Shown here in pieces: positions 9,805-22,024 of a stretch of 64,000 nucleotides of DNA. Numbering within the stretch: the first letter of the stretch is position 1; each line of letters begins with the position of its first letter. Location: positions 29,952,687-30,016,686 of the forward strand of contig CM069450.1 in assembly GCA_035610835.1 (NCBI GenBank), given 5' to 3'. The notes beneath the pieces are model-generated. The model did not search any database. It was not told the DNA's origin and saw only the letters and a list, made by a program, of their open reading frames with translations. The position numbers and the translations under genes were made by a program. Source of the stretch: Ophiura sarsii (Eukaryota; Echinodermata; Ophiuroidea; Amphilepidida; Ophiuridae).

Positions 9805-11593
9805 ATGTATGTCCTTGGCATATTACGTAAAATGCTTGTGGTTTTACGGTAATTTTCGACTTTTGTGGGTAATACTAATAAATAATTGGTTAAACTGCGG
9901 TTGGTACCGTTACATCTCAATACTGCACCTTCAGCCTAAAACATGAGAAGGTTCAAAGTACAAACTATGTTACTATGATGTCAAAATATGTCTCACGAAC
10001 CGACTTTTCAACCACGTCGTATACTGGAGTCAATGTGCACCCTGCTAAGAGGAATCTCGAACAATACGTAATGCGACTATTATGGCACTGCTCAGCGTAT
10101 GAGGCCGCTGTCTTCCTATCGGAGCTCCAACAAAATACAAGTTAACGGGGGAAGGATGACCGGGTGCTCAGTACAAGCTTGTAGATTTTCGGCATGAGTT
10201 AAATACCAGAGAACAAACTTAGAAGGTCAGTTACCAAATGAATCTAGTCAAGATAAAAGCAGGGATACTATTAACTTTGGGATAGGAAAGTCGTATACTA
10301 ACGTACGTAGCGAAAACGGACCTTTTGCATAAATTATAGTAATCATCGGAATGTGTCGGTGACCGGTGTTTAACGCGTTTAACAATGTTTAACCAGGTTT
10401 AACGGCATTATAAACGGCATGTTAGTCAGCATAGGTTTGGGGGCGCTGTAGATTTACACAGATGACGGTGGCCACGCGAAACTTAAATTTTGAATTCGTA
10501 GTGAATAACACGTAATCGCGAATTTTAAACCGATCATTTTGACAAATACATCATAATTAGAAGGATTTTTATCGTTAACCGGGCGATGACTGTTAAAAAT
10601 AATTCAAAATGGTGCACTCCCGTTGCCAAATTGGGTCGTCTGAGAGACGCGTGGCCAGCGTTGCGTCGTCTGCTACAATCACGTCTGCAATCACGCCTGA
10701 TCGGTATAGCGCCACCAATTCTAAGCTGACTAAGTTCAATTTAAAAGTGGACCCGATCGGCAAGCTCAGTGGCGTACCCCTGATAAAAGTACTAGCAATG
10801 GACGCCTTAAACCATGTATTTGTCAATCAATAAACAACAGACAGCAACACTTTAGATCATCTGCTGTTAAACAAGTAATTAAAACTTCAATGCCTCCCCC
10901 ATGACAATCGAATGGTGCGTCCCTAACCGCTGTTAATCACGAGACGAGGATATAGGGTCGATGACCTCCATATAGTACATTCGTGACACTTGCATGTTAC
11001 ACAATATAGCTATAATGATGCATTGACATTGATAAAACAGGTGGTAAAATTCAGTTCCTGGTGATTATACTCTTTCAGATATTTCGGTAGAGGGCGGGCG
11101 GGCTTGGGGAAATTTAAACAATGCCAATTAAAAATCATTTCAATTGTTAATTATCAAATTTCTATTGCAAAACATTATAACATAAAATGATTTCAATGGG
11201 GAAAGAACAGAGGGCAATCGACTGCAACTGACAAATGTGGTCGTTTGAATATCGTCAATAAAGTTAACATAAACATGATAAATTGAGCGAAATCGCATGG
11301 AGCATAATATTATTTGATTATAGATCCATCACCTTTGTTTTAATTTTGTAAACATTTCTGAAATTTGTAACGAAAAACATTTACAAATGTTTGAAAATAA
11401 TTATAATTGCCTAAAGCATGCATAGGACTCTTTGTCGTCACCTATTTTTCTTTTTTTCCTTATTTTTTTTTTGATAATCCCATGCAATAATCGGTTTGGT
11501 GCTATCTTGTCATACACTTAAAAGTCACATTGCTATGAACATTTCTATGATATTGCTTCAACTTAGCTTAATTTTTAATTACATGTTACGTAA
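9805..11593. other. no gene recognised; GTTTAAC cluster
   Basis: GTTTAAC/GGTTTAAC repeats cluster at 10366-10405. Plus (10609-10833) and minus (10593-10826) open frames of about 75 codons overlap the same DNA and match nothing known. The Ser/Thr/Ala-rich plus-strand frame is the less repetitive of the two but has no supporting signal. Confidence 0.4.
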
Positions 11594-11840
11594 GGGGTCG
11601 TCCATAATTTTCGCCATTTTCAGTTACGTACAAAGCGTACGTAAGAGGGGGGAGGGGGTCGAAATATACCCAACCGTACGTAACTTAAATGGCGATCTTG
11701 AGAGGCGGGATTTTTGTTTTAAAGTACAAAATAATATAACATTTCGCCATTTATTGCGTACGTAACTCGAGGGGGGAGGGGGTAAAAAGTTACGTACGCT
11801 CTGTACGTAAGTGAAAATGGCGATAATTTTGGACGACCCC
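11594..11840. mobile_element. PIF/Harbinger-like MITE, 247 bp
   Basis: The ends GGGGTCGTCCATAATTTTCG and (inverse) GGGGTCGTCCAAAATTATCG are bordered by TAA on both sides (11591-11593 and 11841-11843), a 3-bp target typical of PIF/Harbinger. Arms continue through CGCCATTTTCA and several TTACGTAC/GTACGTAA motifs, each with a flanking G-rich run (GGGGGGAGGGGG) in the same strand on both sides. No transposase present. Confidence 0.85.
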
Positions 11841-13485
11841 TAAGTGGGTAAGCTTGTGTTGCACAAAAGACTGGTGGGAAAAACAGCCATTATGATTTTG
11901 TTTTTAATAAATGCCTTTAGGTCGACTGGCCAATGATTTTAGGGCGGTGTGAAATGTTTTGAATTAAATAATTTGTTGTTTACAACGTTTTATAATACTT
12001 TCAAAAAAGTGAACGACTTTTAGAACGGTCCGCCTGTCCGTCCGTAGAACATTTGTTATACCATCGTCCTTTTTGTAAATACCCCTATAATTGATTCGGT
12101 GCCATATTTCTATGAGCTATAAGTCACATTCTATGAACATAATGGATTATCCAAAACTAAGCTCGATTAAAAGTTACGTAAGTGCGAAACATATGTTGAA
12201 CAAAACCTAACAAAACCCAGGTGAAAAACAGATGTTATAACTTAATTTATACATTATTTATTGTATCCTCGTATCTCACAGATGAGCAATTAATTAATGC
12301 ATTGACCATGAGTAACCAGTAATACTAATGAAACCTATTAGTTAATTGATAGGGACTTTAAAGCTTTTAAGCTTTAAAAAGAGCAAAGGATTAATCATCC
12401 AATGAGATCATTTTCGCGTCCATATTTTTGAAGTTTAAAGGAAATCCGTGCCATGGAACTTTAGCGCTCAGATATGTAGCATTATATTATACAGACCACT
12501 TATCATGCTTATGTACATGTAGGTTAAAGTTTTTAAAAGTACCGCGTAAGGACAAAATCGGCTTTAGAAGAAATACAATCACATGGACGTATGGACGTCG
12601 CCATATTGATCATAGCTATAACGAAACAATTACGAGATGTCAGCATCTCTGTTTCATGTATTGATATTATCGATTTATGCATTGAATTCCTGCGTGATAC
12701 CGCTCAGCAGCGACCTGTTGCTGATGAGGCGGTTTTAGTTACGATGACATCACAATATTGGGTATGGATCCCATCAGCACTTTCGACTCATACAACCGGG
12801 CGCGAACTTTCAAATAAGCACAGGTTGGGGATGTGCAATTGTAAATTCGTTTAATTGAAGATTATAGTTCTGTGGCCAATAAAAATGGTCAATATACATT
12901 AGATAATTATTTTCCTACCATATAATACATGGTTTAATGAATAAAACGCTTAAAATAAATAATGAATAAATGAATAAAAAGCTTCGTCTTTTGCAGGGAG
13001 CTTCAAATGTGGCGCCGAATCTCTGAGGTGTTCCATTTTGTACAGGGCTACGTTTACGAAATGCACGACAGATGATTGTTCTTACGCTATTATAAACATT
13101 GATTAGGCCAAATAAAAAAACTATTTTGTTTCAGAAGACCGCGTGCTTATCTTTTAAAATTCGCATTTTACCGCATAACTTTTTGTTCACTTTTTTTCTT
13201 GAATTTTTGAAAATGATGATGTGAGCCAAATTTTGACGTATGAAATGCTTTTTCCAATGTTAAAACTGTATCTAAACTCAGGAAAAACAACTGACTCCAG
13301 TGATTTATTGGACTACGCTTCTTCAAATTATGATTTCACAATGTGATGTAGGCCTACCATATCAGCTTCATTTTCTTGTTTAAAAAAAAATGATACCGCA
13401 TTTTGAAAAGACATTTTCAGGTTTCTTCTGAGACAAACTTTGTTGGGGGCCTAAACATGTAGGTGTATCCTTGGTGTACGATATT
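11841..13485. other. no gene recognised
   Basis: Short self-complementary stretches only (TTTAAAGCTTTTAAGCTTTAAA at 12357-12378). Overlapping 78-87-codon frames at 12428-12854 lack any recognisable motif. Confidence 0.4.
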
Positions 13486-13902
13486 TAAACTCCTCACAAA
13501 AAGTATCGAAACACTTTAAAATGATCCAATATATAACGGCTCGAAAGGGTATGCATTAATCGAAGCAAATAACCAAGTGCATAATTTTGTTCTGCGTGTT
13601 TTAACACCTCGATCGATGAGATACGATGTTGCGGAGCGGAGTTATTGTCATTTCAATGGTCATGGGTCCAGTTTCAAAAGTGACAATCAAGCTATAGAAA
13701 GAGGTTTGCATTACTGTTTAAAATGATCAGATTCGTGCTTTTCAGTAGGGATAAGTGTCACTTTTGAAACAACGATCGAGGTGTCAAAATACGCAGAACA
13801 AAATTATGCACTTGGTTATTTGCTTCGATTAATGCATACCCTTTCGAGCCGTTATATATTGGATCATTTCTAAGTGTTTCGATACTTTTTGTGAGGAGTT
13901 TA
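13486..13902. mobile_element. long-TIR mariner-like foldback, copy 1
   Basis: The ends TAAACTCCTCACAAAAAGTA and the inverse TACTTTTTGTGAGGAGTTTA lie at TA sites. Arms are about 180 bp. Compared with the copies at 41590 and 46553 this one lacks about 54 bp of the right arm (after CACTTTTGAAAC). The loop carries AGAAAGAGGTTTGCATTACTG. The overlapping open frame on the minus strand is a by-product of the repeat. Confidence 0.9.
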
Positions 13903-14126
13903 TAAGTTAGACTAGTGTCCATTTCCAGCGTATATGCATAATGACCATCAGAATCACAGTAGCTGTAATTTTGATGGTAGGGGAAGGTCAATTGGCACCC
14001 AGCCTCATGAACTCTTTTGCAAACAGATGTGGAACCAAAAGTTAGACCAAATAAAAACATCCAGACAAAAAATAATTTATTTTCAAACGCCTTCAGACGA
14101 AAAATCAGTTTTAAGTGTTAAACCAT

Positions 14127-14234
14127 TAGGTCCACTCTTACCAGCCAGATCCTTTAGGAATATCTCAAGGTTGACATGGTTGAGATAGTCCCAAATAATC
14201 TGGCTGGTAAGAGAGCCTGGTAAGAGAGGACCTA
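14127..14234. mobile_element. 108-bp foldback
   Basis: TAGGTCCACTCTTACCAGCC on the left pairs with GGCTGGTAAGAG...GAGAGGACCTA on the right. The right arm contains an extra direct copy of CTGGTAAGAGAG. TA at both tips. Confidence 0.75.
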
Positions 14235-15277
14235 AATGTGTATGGGGTTTATATTGATACCATTGAGAAATTGTCAGGTTTGTTTTCAACAATGAGGGCG
14301 CAATTCATCCGAATTCAAAGATTTTCCCTTTAATTACCCTACACTTTAATCTTATGACTTATGACACCGTTGAATTGAACTACCGTATAATGATATCGAT
14401 AAATGTCATTTCAGATAATATGAAATATTAAATCCTAAAAAGTACAGGCCTTGATATCAGAGAATTATGCAACAACCACAATCATTGCTCGTTGCAGGAA
14501 TTCAGAAATGTATAAACTTGAACCACAACTTGACATTCACAGGTGTGAACAAATACATAATCCACAGTCTGATCCACACATATTTGAACTTAGCTTTACA
14601 ACTTATTTTTCTAAACAAATAATACAAACCTTTTCTTTCAACATATTATTAACCTATTTGCAACGAATAATTCACACACGTTGAATAAACAGAAAATTGT
14701 TACGAATGTGATATGAATGAGAGGGGAATAGAGTTGTAATAATGAAATGATTACCCGTCGTAAGTTCGGACCCCATGAGCCTACGTGGGATCCGATCAAC
14801 TGGGTCACATATCGGTAAGAAAAGGAGTTCAAACTGTCACGTTAAGGCAATCCCACATATTTGTTTTCAGTGTAGCTGCAATAGCCGTTTTCCAGGTGAA
14901 CGACACAGTAATAAAGCATTATATAATGGTCTATAGTTTGATCAGCTCTTAGTTGGCGAGTCACCTTACAGCAGCGAATTAATACAGAAGGATGCAGGCG
15001 CATAAGAACGCAACAAGCGTACTGTGCAATAAAATGCGTGACGCGTGCGTTTGGCCAAATTGCGTGCGTATGGCCAAAATGGCGCGCGTTCAGTCTTGGA
15101 TTACTTTTGCGCGGGTAGAGATAAAAACCGCATCTCTCGCAAATTTGGAACTAATTGAACTATATTATTAGAGACGCTGAGGAATTTACCGATATCTTGA
15201 AACTACAACTACAATGTATATAGTAGTTCAGAGCGCAGAGTATCGCTCGATATTTTGGTAATGATTTCCGCAGAGTG
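14235..15277. other. no gene recognised
   Basis: A GC-richer patch with GCGTGCG repeats lies at 15040-15090. Nothing else stands out. Confidence 0.4.
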
Positions 15278-15474
15278 TACTATACTCTATTTGGCTTCCT
15301 CTGGACAGTGACGTAACTTAACAGACGCAGCTTTTACGCACGCGTATGCATCTTCCGTCTTTCAACGCTCGTGTGCACTCGCCAGCGCCTCGAGTAGGCG
15401 CCCGCGTTGTGTGCTGCAGCTAGTAGAATACGCAGTTACGTCACTGCCTCGTGATGGCCAAATAGACTATAGTA
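15278..15474. mobile_element. 197-bp MITE with GTGACGTAACT subterminal block
   Basis: TACTATACTCTATTTGGC and its inverse GCCAAATAGACTATAGTA form the ends. The arms also share AGTGACGTAACT/AGTTACGTCACT. The core (15330-15410) is strikingly CpG- and GC-rich compared with its surroundings. Confidence 0.8.
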
Positions 15475-15501
15475 ATGATAGTGCCATTCCGTACTCGTTA
15501 A

Positions 15502-15628
15502 GGTGCGTTCATACTCCCGTCGTTACGCGTCGACCGACGTCGATGGATAAAAGTTGACATTGCTTCAACTCACGCGCCGATGTCCATCGACGTCGGCCGA
15601 TGCGCAACGACGCGAGTATGAACGCACC
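15502..15628. mobile_element. 127-bp TTAA-flanked MITE
   Basis: GGTGCGTTCATACTCCCGTC and inverse GACGCGAGTATGAACGCACC are the ends. TTAA borders both (15498-15501, 15629-15632). CGTCGATGGA/TCCATCGACG continues the arms. CpG-rich. Confidence 0.9.
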
Positions 15629-15632
15629 TTAA

Positions 15633-16166
15633 CTCACCAGATTAACATTGCTTTATATGTTGTAAATCACTAGCAAAGTGACCCAAGCGCTTTATAAACA
15701 GGGGTCGCTGTAAAAATATATCAATATAAAAACAGTTATTACTTAAATAAATCTGAAATAAGTGGTTTATGATACCCTTAATAACGCGCTGAGTTGGTTG
15801 GCATACAGCAGAACATTGTTCGCCCTAGGGTGACCTCATGTTCTATGTAAAGATAGTATCTCTTTCAAGCATTCGTTGTAAAGCATGTTTTGAACGTGTT
15901 AGGTAGACAAAGTAAAACATTACTTGAATGACAGAATCGGGTAAATGAATCACTCAGATCTACATTATTGGGTATAAAAATAGATGAAAATGACAAATAA
16001 GAACCAGTCGAATTGGTGGTAAGTGATTACAGGCGCGTACATTGTCATATGATTATTTGTGTATGGTAAATAGTGGTCCCATATAGTGTTCCTGGTTTAC
16101 ACTTGTAAAAGGTGTCCCAAAAATAGCTAGGCCTATACCTATTTAAAACATCTTATTTCTATTCAA
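15633..16166. other. no gene recognised
   Basis: AT-rich. Nothing repetitive seen. Confidence 0.4.
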
Positions 16167-16463
16167 ATAATGGGAAAAGGTGTACTTTAGGTCCCAGATT
16201 TTGGACTGTTACCATGGTTACTAGCATCGTCCGATACTGGAACACCAAGTATCGTTCGATACTGGTACAAAGTCAGTGTTTTAGTTTCGTACGAAACTGG
16301 GTGGGGCGATACTATATCGTTCGATACTGGGTCAAATCACAATGGTAGCTTGTGTACCAGTATCGCCCGATACTGTAACATAAAAACGTATCGAGCGATA
16401 CTGGCAAATTTCATGTGCCAGTATCGTGCCATCTGGGTCCTAAAGTACACTTTTCCTAATAGT
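16167..16463. mobile_element. MITE packed with TATCGNNCGATA palindromes
   Basis: The ends GGGAAAAGGTGTACTTTAGG and (inverse) AGGAAAAGTGTACTTTAGG match through CCCAGAT. Between them lie about seven copies of a short palindrome, TATCGTTCGATACTGG or a variant (CATCGTCCGATACTGG, TATCGCCCGATACTG, TATCGAGCGATACTGG), plus TTTCGTACGAAACTGGG. The spacing is irregular. The target duplication is unclear (TAAT/TATT). Confidence 0.8.
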
Positions 16464-17111
16464 GTTATGATTTAACAAATGTATAAAAATACCAAACTGT
16501 CATTGAAAGGTATCCTTGTTGCCAAAGTTTTAACTTTGGCAACAAAATACAATGTGTCCACATTTGTGGAAATTACACGTGATAGAAATTCGATCGTGCA
16601 ATAGGCCTTAGATGAAATTTGATCAAATTTTAAAAAAAGTGTCATTTGCCTATTATTCATATCCTCAATAAAGACTGTGTTATGAATGCTCGTATATATA
16701 GCAGGTTGTCAATGAATGTAGGCCTAATGATATATTTAATACAACATTTTTATTTCATTTTATTCCTTTTTTCGCATAAAGGTATTTTAGACAAAGATTG
16801 GTATTGTAGTCATTCAACTGAATCATGTTTTATACTATAGTTTTATTATATGATTCCACAATAACAAGTTTTCTATTCAAATACCGTATGTTTGTATTAC
16901 AAGAGGTTTTGGCCTGAAAAGGTATAACAAAGTATTGTAATTTATGACACACCCTTGTATTGACTAATATGTTAGGCATTATGTATAGTATACCAATAGG
17001 TTGTCTATGTTTAGAACGTGTTACACCTAATTGAGAACCTATCATCTGCGATTAGATTGATCTAGCAAAGAGAATTATTAAGTCATGTTTCAAATATGTT
17101 ACCACTACAAT
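16464..17111. other. no gene recognised
   Basis: AT-rich. Contains the small inverted repeat AAAGTTTTAACTTT at about 16523. Confidence 0.4.
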
Positions 17112-17481
17112 CAGGGGTGGGCAACCTATGGCCCGCCAGTGGTTTTTTGTTTTGTTGCCCGTCACATGTCTCAAGAAGAAAAGAAAAAAAGAAAAATCAA
17201 TCTATTTTACATCATCACAAAAAAACGAGCTAGCTCATTGAATGCTGTCAGGTATGTCTATTTTCCCATTAATTGTCATCTGCATGTACTGTATTGAGAT
17301 TACATTAATTTGTGAAGATAGATTATTAAGCACACACACCTATTGCTTGAAAGTCTTCGGAATCAAAGGTTTGAAATCAACAGCAGGTCATTGCTAGAAA
17401 ATTTGGTTAGGTGCGGCCCAGTCAATTTTTCACTTCTTATACTCATCTGGCCCATTCATTCACAAAGGTTGCCCACCCCTG
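17112..17481. mobile_element. hAT-like element, 370 bp
   Basis: The 16-bp ends CAGGGGTGGGCAACCT and AGGTTGCCCACCCCTG, followed by GGCCCGCC and (in inverse) GGCCCA subterminal blocks, are typical of hAT families. The flanks ACTACAAT and ACTACATT form an imperfect 8-bp target duplication, offset by one extra C on the right. No transposase frame. Confidence 0.85.
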
Positions 17482-17594
17482 CACTACATTATCATGTATA
17501 CTATGAATACCATGTACACACATGCATTCCATAGTCATTTCAAATCAAGAAATAGATTACAATACACATGTCGTATGATTTGGAGATATACACT

Positions 17595-17834
17595 GTAACC
17601 ACAGGCGGCTGCTGCAGACGACATTCAAAAATTTCACAAAATGTTTCAAAAATGTAAACATTATTGACTGTCAGTACCGTTATTTGGAATCACCATGGCA
17701 AATGCATTGAAATGAGTGCAAACATGCCTAGTATTTGTTCAGTAAACCTCGAGATAAGCCTTGAAAGTTGGGAAAGATTTCTGAAAAATCTGTTTTGTAT
17801 ATTGTAAAACCAATAGCTGCGTGGAAAGTAAAAC
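17595..17834 (+). mobile_element. TTAA-MITE family, copy C (eroded ends)
   Basis: The left tip is degraded (GTAACCACAGGCGGCTGCTG) but CTGCAGACGACATTC, TGGAATCACCATGG, CATGCCTAGTATT and AATAGCTGCGTGGAAAGT are retained. Outer TTAA not seen. Confidence 0.85.
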
Positions 17835-17942
17835 ATGTTCAAAATAAAGATGTAAATGACGATTGTCCTTTGTAAAAAAAGTTGTTTTAATACGCTGACA
17901 AGTGTGCTCATGATAAAGAGGAATATCCACACGCAATCATGC

Positions 17943-18196
17943 TTAGGGATTGCATCCAGATTCGTACGAATTGAAAACCGTAGATCGGAGAGGGTAAACG
18001 CACTTAGCTGTCCGTTCACGGGAGTTGTTCAATGCGTTCGCTATTATTAGCATGCTAAGCATGGCTAAACACGTACTGGTTGGTCATTATTTAACCGCGT
18101 TCCGTTTATCTACACAAAACTGTCCGTTTATCCCAGTGCGTTTACCCTCTCCGATCTACGGTTTTCAATCCGTACGAATCTGGATGACATCCTTAA
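17943..18196. mobile_element. TTAA-type MITE with ~56-bp arms
   Basis: GGATTGCATCCAGATTCG and inverse CGAATCTGGATGACATCC lead into long arms sharing CCGTAGATCGGAGAGGGTAA / TTACCCTCTCCGATCTACGG. The right flank is TTAA and the left is TTAG. It contains no gene, although a 118-codon frame runs out of it. Confidence 0.85.
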
Positions 18197-19754
18197 TACC
18201 GAGTATTAGAAAGGTTGGGTTGATTCTTAATAAATATGTAGATTATATAGAACAGTGTGGCCAGGAAAGGTGGCCAATGAAGCTTGTCGAGGTAGTACCA
18301 TTGCAAATGTCCACTTTCATGACTTTGCGGAAAGGAGTAAACTTATATTTAGAAATATTGCTTGATACAAAGCTTGTTTAAAAAGGTTTGTATCGCTTCA
18401 TTTTTCAGGTTATTACGTGTGTAAAGTCCATAGCATCATTTGCATGGCTGTAAATCGCATATTGCTGCACATCCTCCAAAGTACAATTCAATTAACAGGT
18501 TAAATTTGATACAATATATGTGTCAATATACTTCACAATGGGAAGATTGTACTATATGGACCTATACGATGCCTCGATGTTTTTCGGAGACATAAAACCC
18601 AAAATAGATAGCGAATACTCAGAATCGATTTGAAGATATCCGTAACTTCCTTAGCATCTGAGCAACACAATGAAATACTGCAAGCCGTGTCAGTGTCAGA
18701 AAAAAAAGACAATTTCATGATGATTGTACCACTTGCTAGTCGTTGTAGCACTATTTCGCGGGACGTTTTAGCATATGAGGTACGGTTCACCTTGAATTTA
18801 CATCAACCTTAACCAATTATCCGTGACGCAATAGATATTCAACGATGCCAATCAATAAAAGACCTTAGCTAAATATAATCGACTTTTTTATTAGGGCCAT
18901 TAATACACGTAAAGAAATTGCATCTAGGTATATCTTTCATAGCAAGATAAACATCGCGAACTTGGCCGGATATTTAACTCGGTGAATATAAAATTGTGCA
19001 TTTCAACATTGAAACAAAGTCGACCCAGACACGTTGTCGGTGTAACCCAATGAAATATCCTCTCGTGATTTTTCGACTAACTATATACGTAGTATAAAAG
19101 GAAAGGGCATTGGTTACACAAATTAAGGGATCTTTAAGGTATAACCGCAATTTTTTTGAACGTGTACCGATTTCTGGCCGGACTTTCAACTTGATGTTTT
19201 CTTTTCTTCTACTTGAAGGGTCATCCTTAAAATAGTCATATTCCAAAATTTGAGTTGCATAACTCCAATAGTTCTTATGTTATTAGAAGCACTAGGTGAC
19301 ATGAAATGTGCCCATTGACTAGTACACAAACTGGCGGGTGGTTAACGTCTGTATGGAATATCTTGAATTTACAGAAATAATGGAAAAAACTATGGGTTTT
19401 CTTTTGATATCAAATATGGTGATGTAAAGAAAAAAATCTAAAGTGATCGGAACACCTTTAATAGACAAACGAACAATGTTTTCAAGTTGTAACTCGATGA
19501 TGCATGTAGTGAGCCCCGCTAGAAATGGCCGATTAATTAACCAGTGTCTGAGCTGCATCATACAAAAATACTGCAATCAATCAACGTCGTACAATTTCGA
19601 TTACAAATATAAGGTGTTTCCCAATTTCGTCGAGAATCGGATGGTCTTTCCCAATAGACATGATAGGTGTACAATGTCTGGACGAACACGTTACTAACAA
19701 GTCACCGCTGGCCACTGCTGTTGATAGCTGGTATTACATAAAATTGGCCGACAA
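18197..19754. other. no gene recognised
   Basis: Open frames up to 90 codons on both strands overlap each other. No domain, repeat or splice pattern recognised. Confidence 0.4.
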
Positions 19755-20177
19755 TGGGCTATTCCAGTGAAATCCATACACCCCCATGTGGAAGACATCA
19801 CCTTAATCTTCGTAGATTTCAAATGGAGTCACCCGTGCAGGTAACGTCATTTGCAACTTTACACTCCCTCTGGCGAAGATTAAGGTAGTCTTCCCCACTT
19901 TCCACGCGGCAGGCGTCTGCAGACGACACTTGCAAAATTTCACAAAATGTTTCAAAAATGTCAAAAGTATTGAATTTCATTACCATATTTGGAATCACCA
20001 TGAGAAATGCATTGATATAAGTACAAACATGCCTAGTATTGGTGCAGTAATCCTTCAGATAGACCTTGAAAATAAGGAAAGGTTTTTTTGAAAAATCTGT
20101 TTTGTGCATGGCAAAAATAATAGCCGCGTGGACAGCGTTAAGGCAGGGGGTGTATGCATTTCAAACGGAATAGCCCA
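19755..20177. mobile_element. TGGGCTATTCC MITE split by a TTAA-MITE
   Basis: The left part starts TGGGCTATTCCAGTGAAATC and includes CATACACCCCCATGTGGAAG. The right part ends GGGGGTGTATGCATTTCAAA then CGGAATAGCCCA. The two parts form one foldback once the copy-D insertion (about 19894-20141) is discounted. Hence copy D is younger than this element. Confidence 0.85.
19894..20141 (+). mobile_element. TTAA-MITE family, copy D (nested)
   Basis: CACTTTCCACGCGGCAGGCG, CTGCAGACGAC, TGGAATCACCATGAG, CATGCCTAGTATTGG and AATAGCCGCGTGGACAGC with TTAA at 20138-20141. The left TTAA is not preserved (TTCCC). Inserted in the right arm of the preceding element. Confidence 0.92.
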
Positions 20178-20830
20178 ATGCACCTGCAGTTGACAAAGAA
20201 CACTTTGAGTTGTGAGTTCACCACAGGATGTAGAAACAGTCGTTCTTGCAGACATTGCCTCGACAGCTATTTCATATTAATTTGGCTCACAATGCACCTA
20301 CAGTGTCATTATAGGTTGACAAAGTTTTAATTTAGAAAACAGTCGTTCCTGCAGACATTGACAGCTATTGCAGAAAATCGGCCCACAATGCACCTATACA
20401 GTGACTTTATACAAGTCAGTGGCGTAGCTATAGATTTTCATATTGGAGGGAGGTGGGTGGGGTCGGGAAGGGAGGGAGGTGGGGGTGGGGGGAATTCAAA
20501 GTTAACGGACAAGGATTTAACCAGGCTATCAACTTTTGAGAATTGCCGTCGTGTCAGAAACTTGAGAACGGGGGTCGGGCTGGTCGGGGGGTTGTGACGT
20601 GGCGTCACCCCAAGCTTCGCGAAAAAATTGAGCTCCTCCATAAACCGACAGTACCAATCTCAACCGACACTGCTCAAATATGAGGGGCAATTCCCCCCCC
20701 CCCCCCCCCCCCCCCCCCCTTCGCCCCCACTTCTCTGGCTACGCCACTGTTACGGGTTAACAAAGAACAATTTGGGCTTTAAATAAAGAACGGTTGAAAA
20801 GAGTAGATCGTGCAGAAATTGACTTATTTA
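20178..20830 (+). repeat. ~115-bp tandem repeat, three copies, one interrupted
   Basis: Shared phrases: CAATGCACCT, TTGACAAAG, ACAGTCGTTCYTGCAGACAT and CAGCTATT. Copies begin near 20175, 20289 and 20393. The third is split by the hAT-like insertion 20417-20749 and resumes as GGTTAACAAAGAA and GATCGTGCAGAAATTGAC. Confidence 0.7.
20417..20749 (+). mobile_element. CAGTGGCGTAGC hAT-like MITE, copy 1
   Basis: The ends CAGTGGCGTAGC and GCTACGCCACTG are exact inverses. The flanks ATACAAGT and TTACGGGT are a decayed 8-bp duplication. A 27-bp C run (20693-20719) sits near the right end, and a G-rich stretch (GGGAGGTGGGGG) near the left. Confidence 0.85.
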
Positions 20831-22024
20831 GAAATGTTGGCGCTGGTCTAACGACAACAGTTAAATTGTGATTAAATCGACTAATTTGGGAAATACCGGC
20901 GCTGGTGGTGTACAACGAAACTTATGGTTGCCTTGTTTGAAACAGGTTAGATGACACCACAAACTCCCATTCAGTGCCAAGAAATCGTCATTTTTATTTG
21001 AAAGTTGCTTTTGAAAATTGGTAAACAAATTAGACCTTATTGTAATAAGAGAAAGCAGAGAATTTCAAATCGGTTTTTTTACTTCTTTTTTCCAGTTATT
21101 GGCGCCAGAAATTTCAATTAGGGAAAAGCTGTTGAAATCTCGATGTACATGATTGTATATTACTTTTCCCGGGGTAAATAAATACATAATAGGTAAATAC
21201 AAAAATAGGTGCACGAGGGCACGTTGTTCGCCGTGTGTATAAGAAGACCATAATTCATATTTAAAGGCACTATGACTTATGAAAAGCTTGTGATTTTTTT
21301 CACTTGATATCTTCATTAAAAGATATTTAAAACTCGTAACGTTTATGTCCTAAACCACACTATCAGTAGGTCTCCTCTACTCCAGTTCATAGCCAAAGCG
21401 CCCAAGAATAGCATTGCTTTTTTTGGAAATAAGTTCGATAGGGATCTAAAACCGTCACCACCAATCTGGAGGATCTTTCACCAAATTAGGCTTCTGCACC
21501 TTGCGCACGCACACCATCTCGTGGCTCACGGACAACACACATGTCATGCTTGGACAATAAAATCAACGAATTCCAGGTCATATCATCACCTGCGCTGAGG
21601 GATTTGAACGTGATGATGCACCACGGATTAATACGGGATTGTATCAACCAATCAAATAAGAGTATCTACATACAATAATATCGCCAAGATGATGAAGAGC
21701 ATGTGATCTAGATCATCGGTTTTGAGCCGTATCGATTTCATACTGACTCTTGTCCCTGATTATCATGACATGCAATATGAAACCATCAGGCTTTATCTTG
21801 GCGACAAACGCTGGATAAATACAATATATGTCGCCTAATTCATATACCAACCAACCAACCAATATATTGCTTACTGGCATTGTAATATGATTAACAACAT
21901 ACTACATTCCATTTTGCGTCCGATATCCTGAACGATTTCCCAGTCTCCATTCCCCTTTTCCCTTATACCCCATTCCGCTCTCGGCGGCTGACTCTCGAAT
22001 CCATCATGAATAAGAACATTGTCG
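20831..22024. other. no gene recognised
   Basis: A short (CCAA)n run near 21847. An 83-codon minus-strand frame (21065-21316) is unremarkable. Confidence 0.4.
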
